DNA of 64,000 nt from Novosphingobium piscinae (GTDB lineage: Bacteria > Pseudomonadota > Alphaproteobacteria > Sphingomonadales > Sphingomonadaceae): positions 310,001 to 374,000 of the forward strand of contig NZ_JACLAX010000001.1 of the NCBI RefSeq assembly GCF_014230355.1, read 5' to 3'. How positions within the stretch are numbered: position 1 is the stretch's first letter; every line of letters starts with the position of its first letter. Shown in pieces: positions 44,823-53,609 of the stretch. A program made the translations under genes and the position numbers. A model generated the notes under the pieces. The model did no database searches. It was given only the letters and a program-made list of their open reading frames with translations, and was not told the origin of the DNA.

Positions 44823-46985
44823 TCATTGCACCACCACGCGCACGCGATCGAGGTTCTGCAGCAGGGCATAGGGGGTGCCGTGGGCCACCGGGCGCTGCGC
44901 CGCGCCGCGCAGGGTGACGAACCAGGTGCCCGGCTGGGCGAAGGTGTGGCTGGCGGTGACGGTCACCGCCTTGCGCCCGCGACCGACCCGACCGGTGGTG
45001 GCGAAGCGCCCGGAACCGTCGAAGTCCCATTCGGCGGCGGTGATCGTGCCGCCTCCCGGGGCGGCGGTGATCGCGCCGACGAACTGCACCGGCTGCCCGG
45101 CCTTGACCACGGCCCGCTGGCCGCCGTTCACGGTCAGCCGCACCACCGGCTGGATCCCCTGACGCTGCGCCGCGGTCGGGGCGACGATGACCTGGCCGTC
45201 CTCCACCCGGTACTGCGTCGAGGGGGGTGGCGCCACACCGCGCTCGACCCAGGCCGACAGGTCGCGCAGCGCCTGCTGCAGCGGGCCGTTGTAACTGACC
45301 GTGCGGGTGCGATCCTCGATCCCCGGCTCGTCGCCGTGCTGGGCATAGTCGGTGTACCACAGGCGCACGTGCTGATCGGCCGTGGCGCCGAAGTGCTGCG
45401 CGATACGCTGGCGGTACCAGTCGGCCTGCCACGGCATGGCCTCGCGGTCCCACAGCGAGGACATCAGGATCATCTTGCCGGTGAACACCCCGGTCTGCAT
45501 CGGCCCGAAGCTGGCGCGCATGAAGGCCGGACCCATCAGGAAGGGACGCTGCGGATAGAGCGGCTTGCCGTCCGCCCCGCGGAACTGGTCCCAGACCTTG
45601 AAGTCGGCGCTCGGCACCTGGTGCCAATGGTAGGTTTCGAGCGCGAGGAAGTTCGAGTTGTCGAGCCGCACCTCGTCCCCTGCACTCAGCTTGGCCACGA
45701 CCGTGGGATCGGTCACCCCCAGCACGGCCATGTCGCCGATCACCCGGGCCACCGGGATCAGGCTGCCCTTGGCATTGCCGCCCAACACCGCCAGGTCCCC
45801 GCCCAGGAACTTCACCTTGGGCGGCATCGCGCTCAGCCGGACGGCGACGATGCGCCTGGCCTCCTCCTCGGCGCGCGCCTTGAACGCGGTGTCGACCCCG
45901 CCGCGCTCGCGGTTGCTGCTGGCATCGGTGTTCAGCCCGAGCCGGACCGCCTCCGCGCCGGTGATCAGCGCGCCGATCGTGCTGGTGAACTGTAGCCGGG
46001 CATCGGCGAACTGTTCCGGGTGATCGAAGCCGAGGTAGCCGGGCTTGGTCCAGAAGTCCGAGAAGTAGGCCGCATCGACCATCTTGATCGCCGGGTAGAG
46101 CGCGGCCAGCCCATGGATGCCCATGGTCTTCCACCCGAACCACGAGCGCATCGGGAAACCCATCCGGGTCACCTCGCGCAGCACCGCCGCCTCCGCCGGG
46201 GACAGCCCGGCATAGGGATCGCCGCTGCCGCCCGGCTCGATCGCGTCGACGATCTGCGGGAACTTGTCATCCAGGATGCGCATCGCGCGGATGCGGGCGG
46301 TGAACATGTTGGGGATGGCCACAGGAGATCCCGGCACATAGGGCACGGCGCCGTCCCAGACGCCCGGAGCGCTCTCGAACCCGACGATCGTGCGGAAGGC
46401 CCCGCCCGAGCCGCCGTAGAGATAGCCGTAGGGCCGCTGGCCCGCGTAGCGTCCCGAACGGTACATGGCGCGGGCAACGGTGCGCGAATAGAGCGCCGCC
46501 GCCGCATTGGCCTTGTAGGCCGTCAGCGAGGGATCGGGCTGGCGCACCGCCGAGCCATCGCCGAGGTTGACCGTCCCGCCGCCGTTGGTCTCGACGAAGT
46601 AGGCCCCGCTGGCGATCGCGAAGCCGATCTTGTTGAAGGCGCCGGGGGGCATGGTCTGACCCTCGTTCTCGCTCCCCGGAACCGGGGTCACGTGCTGGAA
46701 GAAGCGGCCCTGGTACTGCCCCGGCGGCGGAAAGTAGAACGAGAAGCGCGCATCGGTGCCCTTGAACCCGCCATGGACATAGCGATGCCGCACCGGCTGG
46801 TCGCGCCACTCGTCCTGGTCGATGTAGGGCTCGGCGAAGACCTTGTAGGCCGGGTCCGACAGGCGGACCTCGGCGCTGGACGCGGCGCTTGCGCCGGTCC
46901 CGGTCGGCACCGCGTCGCCAAGCGCAGGGGCAGCGAGGCCGGCCAGCAGCAGGGCGGCGAGCGGGCGGTAGAGCTTGGCGTTCAT
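44823..46985 (-). CDS. Secreted alpha/beta-hydrolase-like protein with PKD-like domain
   Basis: A 720-residue exported protein. The ATG at 46985 follows AGGATGCCATC; the signal peptide ends near APALGDAV. The first ~400 residues look like an alpha/beta-hydrolase: an N-terminal strand-rich region, GAYFVETNGGGTVNLG, and a nucleophile elbow GYLYGGSGGAFRT (GGSGG). A later part holds WYTDYAQHGDE, where the catalytic histidine could be. The C-terminal ~110 residues contain ITAAEWDFDGSGRF and SHTFAQPGTWFVTLRG, a PKD/Ig-like domain. I recognise the family only as secreted hydrolases of unknown substrate in sphingomonads. It forms an operon with the amber-broken SnoaL-like gene and is divergent from a MAPEG gene across a strong hairpin. 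Confidence 0.78.
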   Translation of the reverse strand: MNAKLYRPLAALLLAGLAAPALGDAVPTGTGASAASSAEVRLSDPAYKVFAEPYIDQDEWRDQPVRHRYVHGGFKGTDARFSFYFPPPGQYQGRFFQHVTPVPGSENEGQTMPPGAFNKIGFAIASGAYFVETNGGGTVNLGDGSAVRQPDPSLTAYKANAAAALYSRTVARAMYRSGRYAGQRPYGYLYGGSGGAFRTIVGFESAPGVWDGAVPYVPGSPVAIPNMFTARIRAMRILDDKFPQIVDAIEPGGSGDPYAGLSPAEAAVLREVTRMGFPMRSWFGWKTMGIHGLAALYPAIKMVDAAYFSDFWTKPGYLGFDHPEQFADARLQFTSTIGALITGAEAVRLGLNTDASSNRERGGVDTAFKARAEEEARRIVAVRLSAMPPKVKFLGGDLAVLGGNAKGSLIPVARVIGDMAVLGVTDPTVVAKLSAGDEVRLDNSNFLALETYHWHQVPSADFKVWDQFRGADGKPLYPQRPFLMGPAFMRASFGPMQTGVFTGKMILMSSLWDREAMPWQADWYRQRIAQHFGATADQHVRLWYTDYAQHGDEPGIEDRTRTVSYNGPLQQALRDLSAWVERGVAPPPSTQYRVEDGQVIVAPTAAQRQGIQPVVRLTVNGGQRAVVKAGQPVQFVGAITAAPGGGTITAAEWDFDGSGRFATTGRVGRGRKAVTVTASHTFAQPGTWFVTLRGAAQRPVAHGTPYALLQNLDRVRVVVQ

Positions 46986-47028
46986 GATGGCATCCTGCGA
47001 AGGCACGGGGGTTGACCGTTGCCGGGGT

Positions 47029-47066
47029 GGGCAGGCCAGGGTCAGACGTGGGGACCCTGCCTGCCC
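47029..47066. promoter_or_regulatory. Strong hairpin in the divergent leader region
   Basis: GGGCAGGCCAGGGTC pairs with GACCCTGCCTGCCC over 14 bases with a single bulged C and a 9-base loop. It stands 43 bases upstream of the secreted hydrolase start (minus strand) and 190 bases upstream of the MAPEG start. As DNA it could be an operator; as RNA it would be a stable 5' leader stem of the hydrolase mRNA. Confidence 0.5.
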
Positions 47067-47257
47067 GCAGCCGCCATACGTTAGGCCATGCCCGGTCACC
47101 GGGCGATGCGGTCCGGTGGGATAACGCCGGGACGATGCCTTGTGCCCGCCCGGCCAAGCCGATTGCATTCCGGACTTGCACCGGATCAAGCTCGACGGAG
47201 ACAGGCTCTTCCCCTGATCGCCGCAGTCGGGGCAGAAGGCCGGAACGGGAGAGTCCG

Positions 47258-47692
47258 ATGGGTGAAGCGCAGACGCCGCTGGCGATCTTCCTGCCGGTGC
47301 TGCTGGTGGTGGCGCTCACCTTTGTCGCCTTCGTGAAGATGGCGATCGAGCGCGCCGCAGCGCTCAGGGCCGGGCAGGATCCTGCGTTCTACCGGGTCTA
47401 CCTCGGCGCGCCGGAACCGGAGAAGACCCGGGCGGCGGTACGCCACTGGGACAACCTGTTCGAACTGCCCACGGTGTTCTATGCGGGCTGCCTGACCGCC
47501 TTCGTGCTGGCCGCCGTCTCGGGCTGGACCCTGCTGTTCGCCTGGCTCTTCGCCATCGGCCGCCTGATCCAGAGCCTGGTCCACATGTCCTACAACAACC
47601 CCAACCACCGCGGCGGCGCCTTCACCCTGTCGGTGCTGGGGTTGCTGGCGCTGTGGGTCGATCTCGGCCTGACGGTCGCGGGACGGCTGTGA
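47258..47692 (+). CDS. MAPEG-family membrane protein
   Basis: A 144-residue inner-membrane protein with four helices and the MAPEG signature around HWDNLFELPTVFYAG and HMSYNNPNHRGGAF. Bacterial members are glutathione-S-transferase-like or of unknown activity. The ATG at 47258 follows GGGAGAG. The SDR gene starts 4 bases after its stop, so the two form an operon; the pair could detoxify or modify a hydrophobic carbonyl compound (inference). Confidence 0.88.
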   Translation: MGEAQTPLAIFLPVLLVVALTFVAFVKMAIERAAALRAGQDPAFYRVYLGAPEPEKTRAAVRHWDNLFELPTVFYAGCLTAFVLAAVSGWTLLFAWLFAIGRLIQSLVHMSYNNPNHRGGAFTLSVLGLLALWVDLGLTVAGRL

Positions 47693-47696
47693 CGCC

Positions 47697-48569
47697 ATGA
47701 GCCAGGCCCGACCGCCCGTCGCGATCGTCACCGGAGCCAGCCGGGGCGCCGGGCGGGGCATCGCCATGGCCCTCGGTGCGCATGGCTGCACGGTCTATGT
47801 GACCGGGCGCTCCGCCCGCGCCGGCGACCATGCCCTGCCCGGCACGATCGCCGAGACCGCCGCCGCGGTGACGGCGGCGGGCGGACAAGGCATCGCGGTG
47901 CGGTGCGACCACGCCGACGACGCCCAGGCGGAGGCGCTGGTCGCGCAGGTGCTGGCGCAGCAGGGGCGGATCGACATTCTCGTCAACAACGCCGCTGCCG
48001 TCCACGACGAGCTCACCCACCCGGGCAACTTCTGGGAGAAGCCGCTCAAGCTGGCCGACATGATCGACGTGGGTCTGCGCAGCTCCTACGTGGCGAGCTG
48101 GCTGGTCGCGCCCACCATGGTGGCGCAGGACAGCGGGCTGATCGTGTTCACCTCGGCCTCGGGCGCGGCGCACTACTCGATGGGCCCGGCCTATGGCGCG
48201 CACAAGGCCGGGGTCGACAAGCTGGCCTTCGACATGGCGGTCGATTTCCGCGCGGCCGGAACGCAGGTCGCCGCGCTGTCGATCTGGATGGGAGCCCTCG
48301 CCACCGACCGGCTGAAGGGCATCATCGCCGCCAACCCTGACAAGTTCGGCCATCTGCTCGACCAAACCGAGACGCCGGAATTCACCGGCCATGTCATCTG
48401 GGCGCTGTTCAACGACCCGGGCCTCGCCGCCCGCTCGGGGCAGACCCTGATCGGCGCCGAAGTGGCCCGCGCCTTCGGGATCACCGACGCCGGTGGCCGA
48501 GTCCCCCCATCCTACCGCGACACCCACGGCGTCATCCCGCTGGAGTACTACGGCAACGTGGTGCGTTGA
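47697..48569 (+). CDS. Short-chain dehydrogenase/reductase
   Basis: A 290-residue SDR. The cofactor motif is VTGASRGAGRGIA (TGxxxGxG), followed by YVTGRSAR, NNAA and active-site SASGAAHY...AYGAHKAG; the catalytic tyrosine and lysine are in YGAHK. The C-terminus is longer than average and ends IPLEYYGNVV, similar to DHRS1-like SDRs. It follows the MAPEG gene by 4 bases. Substrate unknown. Confidence 0.92.
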   Translation: MSQARPPVAIVTGASRGAGRGIAMALGAHGCTVYVTGRSARAGDHALPGTIAETAAAVTAAGGQGIAVRCDHADDAQAEALVAQVLAQQGRIDILVNNAAAVHDELTHPGNFWEKPLKLADMIDVGLRSSYVASWLVAPTMVAQDSGLIVFTSASGAAHYSMGPAYGAHKAGVDKLAFDMAVDFRAAGTQVAALSIWMGALATDRLKGIIAANPDKFGHLLDQTETPEFTGHVIWALFNDPGLAARSGQTLIGAEVARAFGITDAGGRVPPSYRDTHGVIPLEYYGNVVR

Positions 48570-48580
48570 GCGTGGGCACC

Positions 48581-48649
48581 CGATCCTGGCGGAACTGCGC
48601 CGTGGCGTGGACGCTCGAGCAGCCGATCCGGGCCAGGATCGCGTCCACG
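48581..48649. repeat. Two interleaved perfect inverted repeats
   Basis: CGATCCTGGC (48581-48590) pairs with GCCAGGATCG (48632-48641), 10 bp perfect. CGTGGACGC (48606-48614) pairs with GCGTCCACG (48641-48649), 9 bp perfect. The pairs are interleaved and share base 48641, so only a pseudoknot or two exclusive hairpins can form. It occupies most of the 99 bases between the SDR and the convergent MarR gene. Confidence 0.7.
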
Positions 48650-48668
48650 TCCGGCCACACCGGTCGGG

Positions 48669-49169
48669 TCAGGCGGCGGGATCTTCCTGCATTTGCAGGA
48701 GCATGGTGGCGAACAGCTCGACCTGGTCGCGGCTGAATGCGGCCAGCCGGGTCTGCACGAGATCCGTCACGCGCGTGCGGAACTCCGCGGTAACCTTGCT
48801 CCCTAGCGGGGTGAGCCGCAACAGCGAGCGCCGGCGATCGTCGCCGGTCTGCGCCGCGATCAGCCCGGCATCGGTCAGCCTGACGAGTTCGGCGGTAACC
48901 AGGCTGCGGCCAATGCGCAGCACCAGGGCCAGATCCTTGGGGTATTCGATGCCCTTGTCGATCAGGCTCAGGATGAAGGCCCCGCGCGGCCCCAGGCTGT
49001 AGCGTTCGGTCACCGCGCTGCCCGCGGCATTGATCGGGCGCTGCGCGAAGACCAGCCCGGTCACGATGCGCGAAAGCAGCGCCTGGTCCAGCGCCTCTGG
49101 CGCGGGCTTCGCATTGTCCGCGCGGCGCAGCAGGTGCTCCAGCAACTGGTCGCGGCGATCTTGGGGCAT
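48669..49169 (-). CDS. MarR-family transcriptional regulator
   Basis: A 166-residue winged-helix regulator. The core includes FILSLIDKGIEYPKDLALVL then RIGRSLVTAELVRLTDAGLI, the recognition helix, and the wing GDDRRRSLLRLTPLG. The ATG at 49169 is chosen because the frame upstream to 49304 is Arg/Pro-rich and unlike a protein. It converges on the SDR gene and may control the MAPEG-SDR unit or the exported operon behind it; no ligand can be told. Confidence 0.9.
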   Translation of the reverse strand: MPQDRRDQLLEHLLRRADNAKPAPEALDQALLSRIVTGLVFAQRPINAAGSAVTERYSLGPRGAFILSLIDKGIEYPKDLALVLRIGRSLVTAELVRLTDAGLIAAQTGDDRRRSLLRLTPLGSKVTAEFRTRVTDLVQTRLAAFSRDQVELFATMLLQMQEDPAA

Positions 49170-49320
49170 GCGGCTGGGATCCCGGATCGGTTGAGCGCGC
49201 TCCCCTACCAAGCCTGCCGGCGGCCGCAAGCCGAAGTTGGCCCGGCCGGCACCGGCCGTTATCGGACAAGCCCGCAGGCACCGCCCTGCTGGCCTTGCGC
49301 GCAAAGCCCTCGATCGCGGT

Positions 49321-49349
49321 GGCGGGGAGCAGGCGGCCGCCGCCCCGCC
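49321..49349. terminator. Hairpin after the DUF1552 operon
   Basis: GGCGGGG (49321-49327) pairs with CCCCGCC (49343-49349) around a loop that itself contains the palindrome GGCGGCCGCC. It lies 23 bases after the DUF1552 stop on the minus strand and probably ends that operon. Confidence 0.45.
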
Positions 49350-49371
49350 AGCCCGGTCAGGCCACGGCGGA

Positions 49372-50712
49372 TCATGCCAGGATCTCGCCGATCGACTTGC
49401 TGGTGGCCATGCTCTGGGTGCCCCAGCTATCGACCGACACGCCCATGGCCTGCTGCAGGGTCAGCCCGACGCGGCTCACCGGCGTGCCCATGCCGTCGAC
49501 ATAGAGCCCGGTCCTGACCCGCCCGCCGGCGCTGCCGGCGGTCATCATCGGGATATTGTCGATCGTGTGGAACTTGGCGAACTCGGTTTCGGAGTGGGCG
49601 AAGACCAGCGTGTTGTCGAGCAGCGTGCGCGGCCCCTCCTGGATCCGGTCGAGCGCGCTGACGAAGTAGACCCAGGCCTCGAAGATCCGGCTGAGGAAGT
49701 AGCTCGCCTCGGGCTGGTAGCCGAGGCGGTTGTCGAGCGCCTCCTCGTGGGTCAGCTGGTGGTGGGTGATCGTGCTGCCGATCCGGGTCAGCGACGAGGC
49801 CCCGTTGTTGAACATCATGTTGAACACCCGGGTCTGGTCGCAGGCCAGCGCCATGACGAGGAGATCGGTCATCAGTGCATGGTTGACCACCACGTTCTCG
49901 ATCTCGGCATTGACCGGCCGTTCCTTGACCGGGGGCAGGACCCGGCAGGCCTGCAGCGGTTCGGGTCTGGTCAGCTCGACCTCGAGCTGGTTCTCGAGCT
50001 GGCGCACCGAGGTGAAGTACTGGTCCAGCTTCTCGCGGTCCGCGGCGCCGACCGCACGTTCGAGGGCGCGGCGCTGCTCGCCCACCGCCGACAGCACGCT
50101 GCGCCGCGCCATGACCACCGGATCGGGCACGAAATCGGCGCTGTTCGGGTCCTTGAAACCGATCCCGAACAGCCGCTGGTACAAGGCGCTGGCCGAGGTC
50201 TCGGACGGGTTGAGATTGCCGCCGCCGCGCCCGCTGAGCGAATTGCGGGCATCTCCCGCCGCCGACATCTCGAGGCTGCGGAAGCGCGTGCGGGTACCGA
50301 TCCGGTCGCCGATCGTGACGTCGAAGCTCTCGCCGGGCAGGCCGCGCTCGGCGGTGAGCGCCCGGCCCGTCCGGATCGCCGCCCCACCCGAGGTGTGCGG
50401 GAGATTGGGAGCTCCATCCAGCATCACGTTGAAATTGCCGAGGATATTGATCTTATGCGCGAAGGGCCGGATCGGCTCGAGCTCGGGCTTGAGATCATAA
50501 CCGGGCCCGGGCTTGTCGGGGAACCAGCGGGTGGGATTGACTCCCAGCCCCCAGAACCAGGTTCCGAAGCGCACCGGAACCGGACTGCCGGTGGCGGCCA
50601 TGGCCTCGCCGTTCCCGTCGAGAAAGGCGTCGAGCAGCGGCACCCCGACAGTGACGGCAGCGCCGTGGAGCAGGCCGCGCAGGGCCGAGCGGCGGGTCAG
50701 ATCGATAGCCAT
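49372..50712 (-). CDS. DUF1552 family exported protein
   Basis: A 446-residue protein with a twin-arginine-type start (LTRRSALRGLLHGAAVTVGVP), so it is probably exported folded. The body matches DUF1552: FGTWFWGLGVNPTRWFPDKP, LPHTSGGAAIRTGRAL, NVVVNHALMTDLLVMALACD and LLDNTLVFAHSETEFAKFHT, with HSE and other His/Asp positions typical of the alkaline-phosphatase-like DUF1501/1552 group. The function is not established. The ATG follows GGAGGACGCCCC. It is the last gene of a five-gene exported operon, directly after the DUF1592-type protein. That pair is inherited together in Planctomycetes, Myxobacteria and some sphingomonads (family knowledge). Confidence 0.9.
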   Translation of the reverse strand: MAIDLTRRSALRGLLHGAAVTVGVPLLDAFLDGNGEAMAATGSPVPVRFGTWFWGLGVNPTRWFPDKPGPGYDLKPELEPIRPFAHKINILGNFNVMLDGAPNLPHTSGGAAIRTGRALTAERGLPGESFDVTIGDRIGTRTRFRSLEMSAAGDARNSLSGRGGGNLNPSETSASALYQRLFGIGFKDPNSADFVPDPVVMARRSVLSAVGEQRRALERAVGAADREKLDQYFTSVRQLENQLEVELTRPEPLQACRVLPPVKERPVNAEIENVVVNHALMTDLLVMALACDQTRVFNMMFNNGASSLTRIGSTITHHQLTHEEALDNRLGYQPEASYFLSRIFEAWVYFVSALDRIQEGPRTLLDNTLVFAHSETEFAKFHTIDNIPMMTAGSAGGRVRTGLYVDGMGTPVSRVGLTLQQAMGVSVDSWGTQSMATSKSIGEILA

Positions 50713-50730
50713 GGGGCGTCCTCCGTGACG

Positions 50731-52416
50731 TTACCGGCGCCGGCTGCGCGTGGCCGTCCCGGACAGGGGCGCGGCATCGACGGCATAGGCTTCGGGCATG
50801 GTGACCACATCCAGAAACAGCTGGCGGATGCGGTGGTTGCGGGCGGCAAAACGGTCGGTCAGAGCATCGACCCGGGCGGAGTCGTCAACCGGCTTGCCGG
50901 TCGCATACTCCAGCGCGCGCGAGGCCACGCAGGTGGCGGTGTCGCGGCTTTCGGCCAGGGCCTGGCCAAGCCCGGCCGCGCCTTCGAACAGCTTGCCATC
51001 GATGCTGCCCGAGACATCGATCGGCGCGTCGTTCTCCCGCGTGCGCCGGGCGCCGATGCCGTCGAAGCGTTCGAGCGTCAGTCCGATCGGATCGGTGATC
51101 GCGTGGCAGCCGGCGCAGACCGGATCGGTATTGTGGGCGTCAAGCCGGATGCGCGCGGTCGGCATCGCCCGGTTGGCGATGTCCTGGACCGCGGTGAAAT
51201 TCACGTTGCCAGGGGGATTTGGCACCGGCTGGCACATCAGCAATTCGCGCACCGCCCGGCCGCGCAGCGTGGGCGAGCTCCGCCCCGAGTGCGAATACAT
51301 CGCCAGGAACCCGGCCTGGCCCAGCAGGCCGGCCCGGTCGCTGCCTTCGGGAAACTCATAGCGCACCCAGCCCTGCGACCGGGAGACCGGAACCTGGTAG
51401 AGCGCCGCCAAGGGCCGGTTCATCCAGGTCTGCCGGGTGGTGAACAGCTCGCGGTAGTCACCGTCCCGGGTCAGCAGGTGATCGGTGATCGTGAGCAACA
51501 TCTGTTCGGGCAGGGCCTGGGCGACCGCCGGATTGAAATAGGGAAAGACCAGCGGATCCTTGGCCAGCTCGTCGAACCGCTCGAACAGCAGCATGTCCGC
51601 GAAAAAGGCGCGGATGCCGCTGGCGAAGCGCGGCGAGGCGACCATCTGCCCGGCCATCGCCCGCAGCCGCGCCGGATCGGTCAGTTCGCCCGCCGCGGCG
51701 GCATCGAGCAGGGCGGCATGGGGCGTCGTGTTCCACAGGGTGAAGCTGAGCCGGGCCGCGCGCGAAGGGTTGTCCAGACGGAACCTGCCGGGCGCCGCAG
51801 GGTCGGGCTCGGCCCGCTCGATCACGTAGAGGAAATGCGGCGAAACCAGCATCGCGGCGAGCGCCAGCTCCAGCCCGCGGTCGACCGAGCCGCCGGCCGT
51901 GGCCGCGCGATCGGCCAGGTCGGCATAGAACGCGCCCTCGTCCGGGCTCAGCGGCCGCCGGAACAGGAGCCGGCCCAGCCGGTCCAGCGTCGGCCGCAGG
52001 CAAGCGCGGTCGGGTGTGGCACCGCTGCCCCCGGGACAGACCACGAACTGGTCACGGTGCGCCGGATCGAACACCTGCGCCGCAATCTGCCGGGCCATGG
52101 CGTCGAACTGCTCGAGCCCGGCCGGCGAGATGCTGGCCGCGCGCGCGCCGCTGGCGATCAGCTCGTGGGCAGGCCGGACAATCGGCTCGAACCGTCCGGC
52201 CACCCGGATGTCGGTGCCGAAGATATCGGCGATGGTGTTGCGGTACTGGGCTTCGGTGAGCCGCCGCATGCCGACGATGCGCCAGTCGGGACCGGCCGGC
52301 GCGATGGCGCGCTGCGCGGCCGGCGCCGCATCGAGCGGCTTGGCCGCCCACACGGTGCCAAGGGCCGCGGCGCAGGCCAGGCCGAGCGCAAGGGTGGGGT
52401 GACGCAGCTTGATCAT
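50731..52416 (-). CDS. DUF1587/1595/1592/1588/1585 multi-domain exported protein
   Basis: A 561-residue protein with a signal peptide (LALGLACAAALGTVWA). All five domains of the planctomycete-type array are readable in order: DUF1587 (RRLTEAQYRNTIADIFGTDI), DUF1595 (LGRLLFRRPLSPDEGAFYA), DUF1592 (AMLVSPHFLYVIERAE), DUF1588 (GRAVRELLMCQPVPNPPG and CAGCHAITDPIGLTLERFDG) and DUF1585 (TATCVASRALEYATGKPV). The CAGCH is a possible c-type heme site. The N-terminal PSCyt1 cytochrome domain present in planctomycete versions is missing. The ATG overlaps the stop of the upstream gene (ATGA). Its role is unknown; with the cytochrome c' partner it could be part of a periplasmic oxidation chain. Confidence 0.92.
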   Translation of the reverse strand: MIKLRHPTLALGLACAAALGTVWAAKPLDAAPAAQRAIAPAGPDWRIVGMRRLTEAQYRNTIADIFGTDIRVAGRFEPIVRPAHELIASGARAASISPAGLEQFDAMARQIAAQVFDPAHRDQFVVCPGGSGATPDRACLRPTLDRLGRLLFRRPLSPDEGAFYADLADRAATAGGSVDRGLELALAAMLVSPHFLYVIERAEPDPAAPGRFRLDNPSRAARLSFTLWNTTPHAALLDAAAAGELTDPARLRAMAGQMVASPRFASGIRAFFADMLLFERFDELAKDPLVFPYFNPAVAQALPEQMLLTITDHLLTRDGDYRELFTTRQTWMNRPLAALYQVPVSRSQGWVRYEFPEGSDRAGLLGQAGFLAMYSHSGRSSPTLRGRAVRELLMCQPVPNPPGNVNFTAVQDIANRAMPTARIRLDAHNTDPVCAGCHAITDPIGLTLERFDGIGARRTRENDAPIDVSGSIDGKLFEGAAGLGQALAESRDTATCVASRALEYATGKPVDDSARVDALTDRFAARNHRIRQLFLDVVTMPEAYAVDAAPLSGTATRSRRR

Positions 52417-53597
52417 CGCGCGCTGGCTCCGGTCGCGGCGGGAAGGTCGTTGACGAAGGCGGGGATCGCCACCACGCGCATGGCGCTCGACACCGCGGTG
52501 CACTTCCCGGTCTTCCGGTCGCGCACGCCATCGGCATAGTGGAGCAGCGTGGCCAGCATGCCGGCGCAGTCGATACCGGCCGTGGTCGCCGCGCCGACCC
52601 CGCCGATTGCCGGACTCTGGATGACCTCGAAGGCCGGCCGATAACCGCCCAGCAGCCCTTCGAGGCGGCCGTCCGGACGGAACACCAGCCGCAGCCGGCC
52701 CTGGTTGAAGGTATAGCGCGACCGCGAACCGCGCAGGTCGCGTGCGCCACCCTGGCCCCAGGTCTGGGCAAGGACGATGGTGGTCGGCTCCGTGGTGAGC
52801 ACGCCCTTGTTGATGCGGCCTTTGAGCACGTTGCGGTGGCGCGGGCCGCTGTTGCTGACGGTGAAGCTGGCGCCCGGCAGGAAGCGCCCCTTGGCGTCAG
52901 CCGGCGGACGGTCGGCTGTGTTGGCGTAGATCACCTCGACGTCGTCGTCGCGGTCGAAGCTGTCGATCCCGCGCAGCAGCAGCACCTGGGTCCATTCGCC
53001 GGAGGCATGGAACTGCCGTAGTCCGCTGGCGATATCGCCGGCGATCCCGTCCTTGCCGCGCCACTCCAGGGTGCAGCCCATCACCCGGTATTCCTGGTTG
53101 TCGATGCCGGTTTCGCCAGCGGGCGAGGTGAATTCGCCGTGCTCGCAGCTCTCGCCGCCGGCCCCGCGATCGAGGTCGAGCCCCTGGGCCGTGGGGCTCT
53201 GGACCGTGCGCAGCAGCGGCCGCCGAAACCGGTCGGGCTGCGAACAGATGTTGGTGTTGCCCGGCCCCACGGCGGTCGCCTGCCACCGCCGGGTGAACTC
53301 GGGCTCGTTCTCCTTGAGCGCCAGCCGCGCCCGCTCCGCCTCGGGCAGGGACGCGAGGTAGGCCTCCTTGAGCTTGGGCACGGTGCCGTCGGGGCAGGCC
53401 TCCTTGCCCTGCACCACCGGCGGGGCGAACTCCTCGACCACGAACCCCAGCTCGCCATTGGCCGGCGGGGGTGGCAGCTCCGGGCTGCTCTGGGCGATCA
53501 CGGTGCCCGGTTCGCCGGGGGTGACCGCAGCAAATCCGGCGGCCAGCCCGGCCAGGCCGGTCAAGAGGGTCAGGGTGGTGGTCTTGAGGCTGGTCAC
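52413..53597 (-). CDS. Exported protein of unknown function (394 aa)
   Basis: An exported protein (signal LTLLTGLAGLAAGFA) of 394 residues. Cysteine-containing segments KEACPDGTVPKLKEAYL, NTNICSQPDRFRRP, GESCEHGEFTSPAGE and RVMGCTLEWRGKDG suggest two or more disulfides. The second half is strand-rich (VEVIYANTADRPP, RHRNVLKGRINKGVLTTEPT, RSRYTFNQGRLRLVFRPDGR). No known domain recognised. It seems specific to this type of DUF1592/DUF1552 operon. The GTG at 53597 has GGAG 8 bases upstream; its stop overlaps the DUF1592-type start (ATGA), so synthesis is coupled. Confidence 0.75.
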   Translation of the reverse strand: MTSLKTTTLTLLTGLAGLAAGFAAVTPGEPGTVIAQSSPELPPPPANGELGFVVEEFAPPVVQGKEACPDGTVPKLKEAYLASLPEAERARLALKENEPEFTRRWQATAVGPGNTNICSQPDRFRRPLLRTVQSPTAQGLDLDRGAGGESCEHGEFTSPAGETGIDNQEYRVMGCTLEWRGKDGIAGDIASGLRQFHASGEWTQVLLLRGIDSFDRDDDVEVIYANTADRPPADAKGRFLPGASFTVSNSGPRHRNVLKGRINKGVLTTEPTTIVLAQTWGQGGARDLRGSRSRYTFNQGRLRLVFRPDGRLEGLLGGYRPAFEVIQSPAIGGVGAATTAGIDCAGMLATLLHYADGVRDRKTGKCTAVSSAMRVVAIPAFVNDLPAATGASAR

Positions 53598-53609
53598 TGC
53601 GGGACTCCG

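Noticed and set aside
49237..52539. Long open frame (1100 codons) on the plus strand opposite the DUF1552 and DUF1592-type genes
   Set aside because: The translation is Arg/Gly/Pro/His-rich without any domain, while the minus strand shows two recognisable families over the same bases. It is an antisense shadow of high-GC coding DNA.
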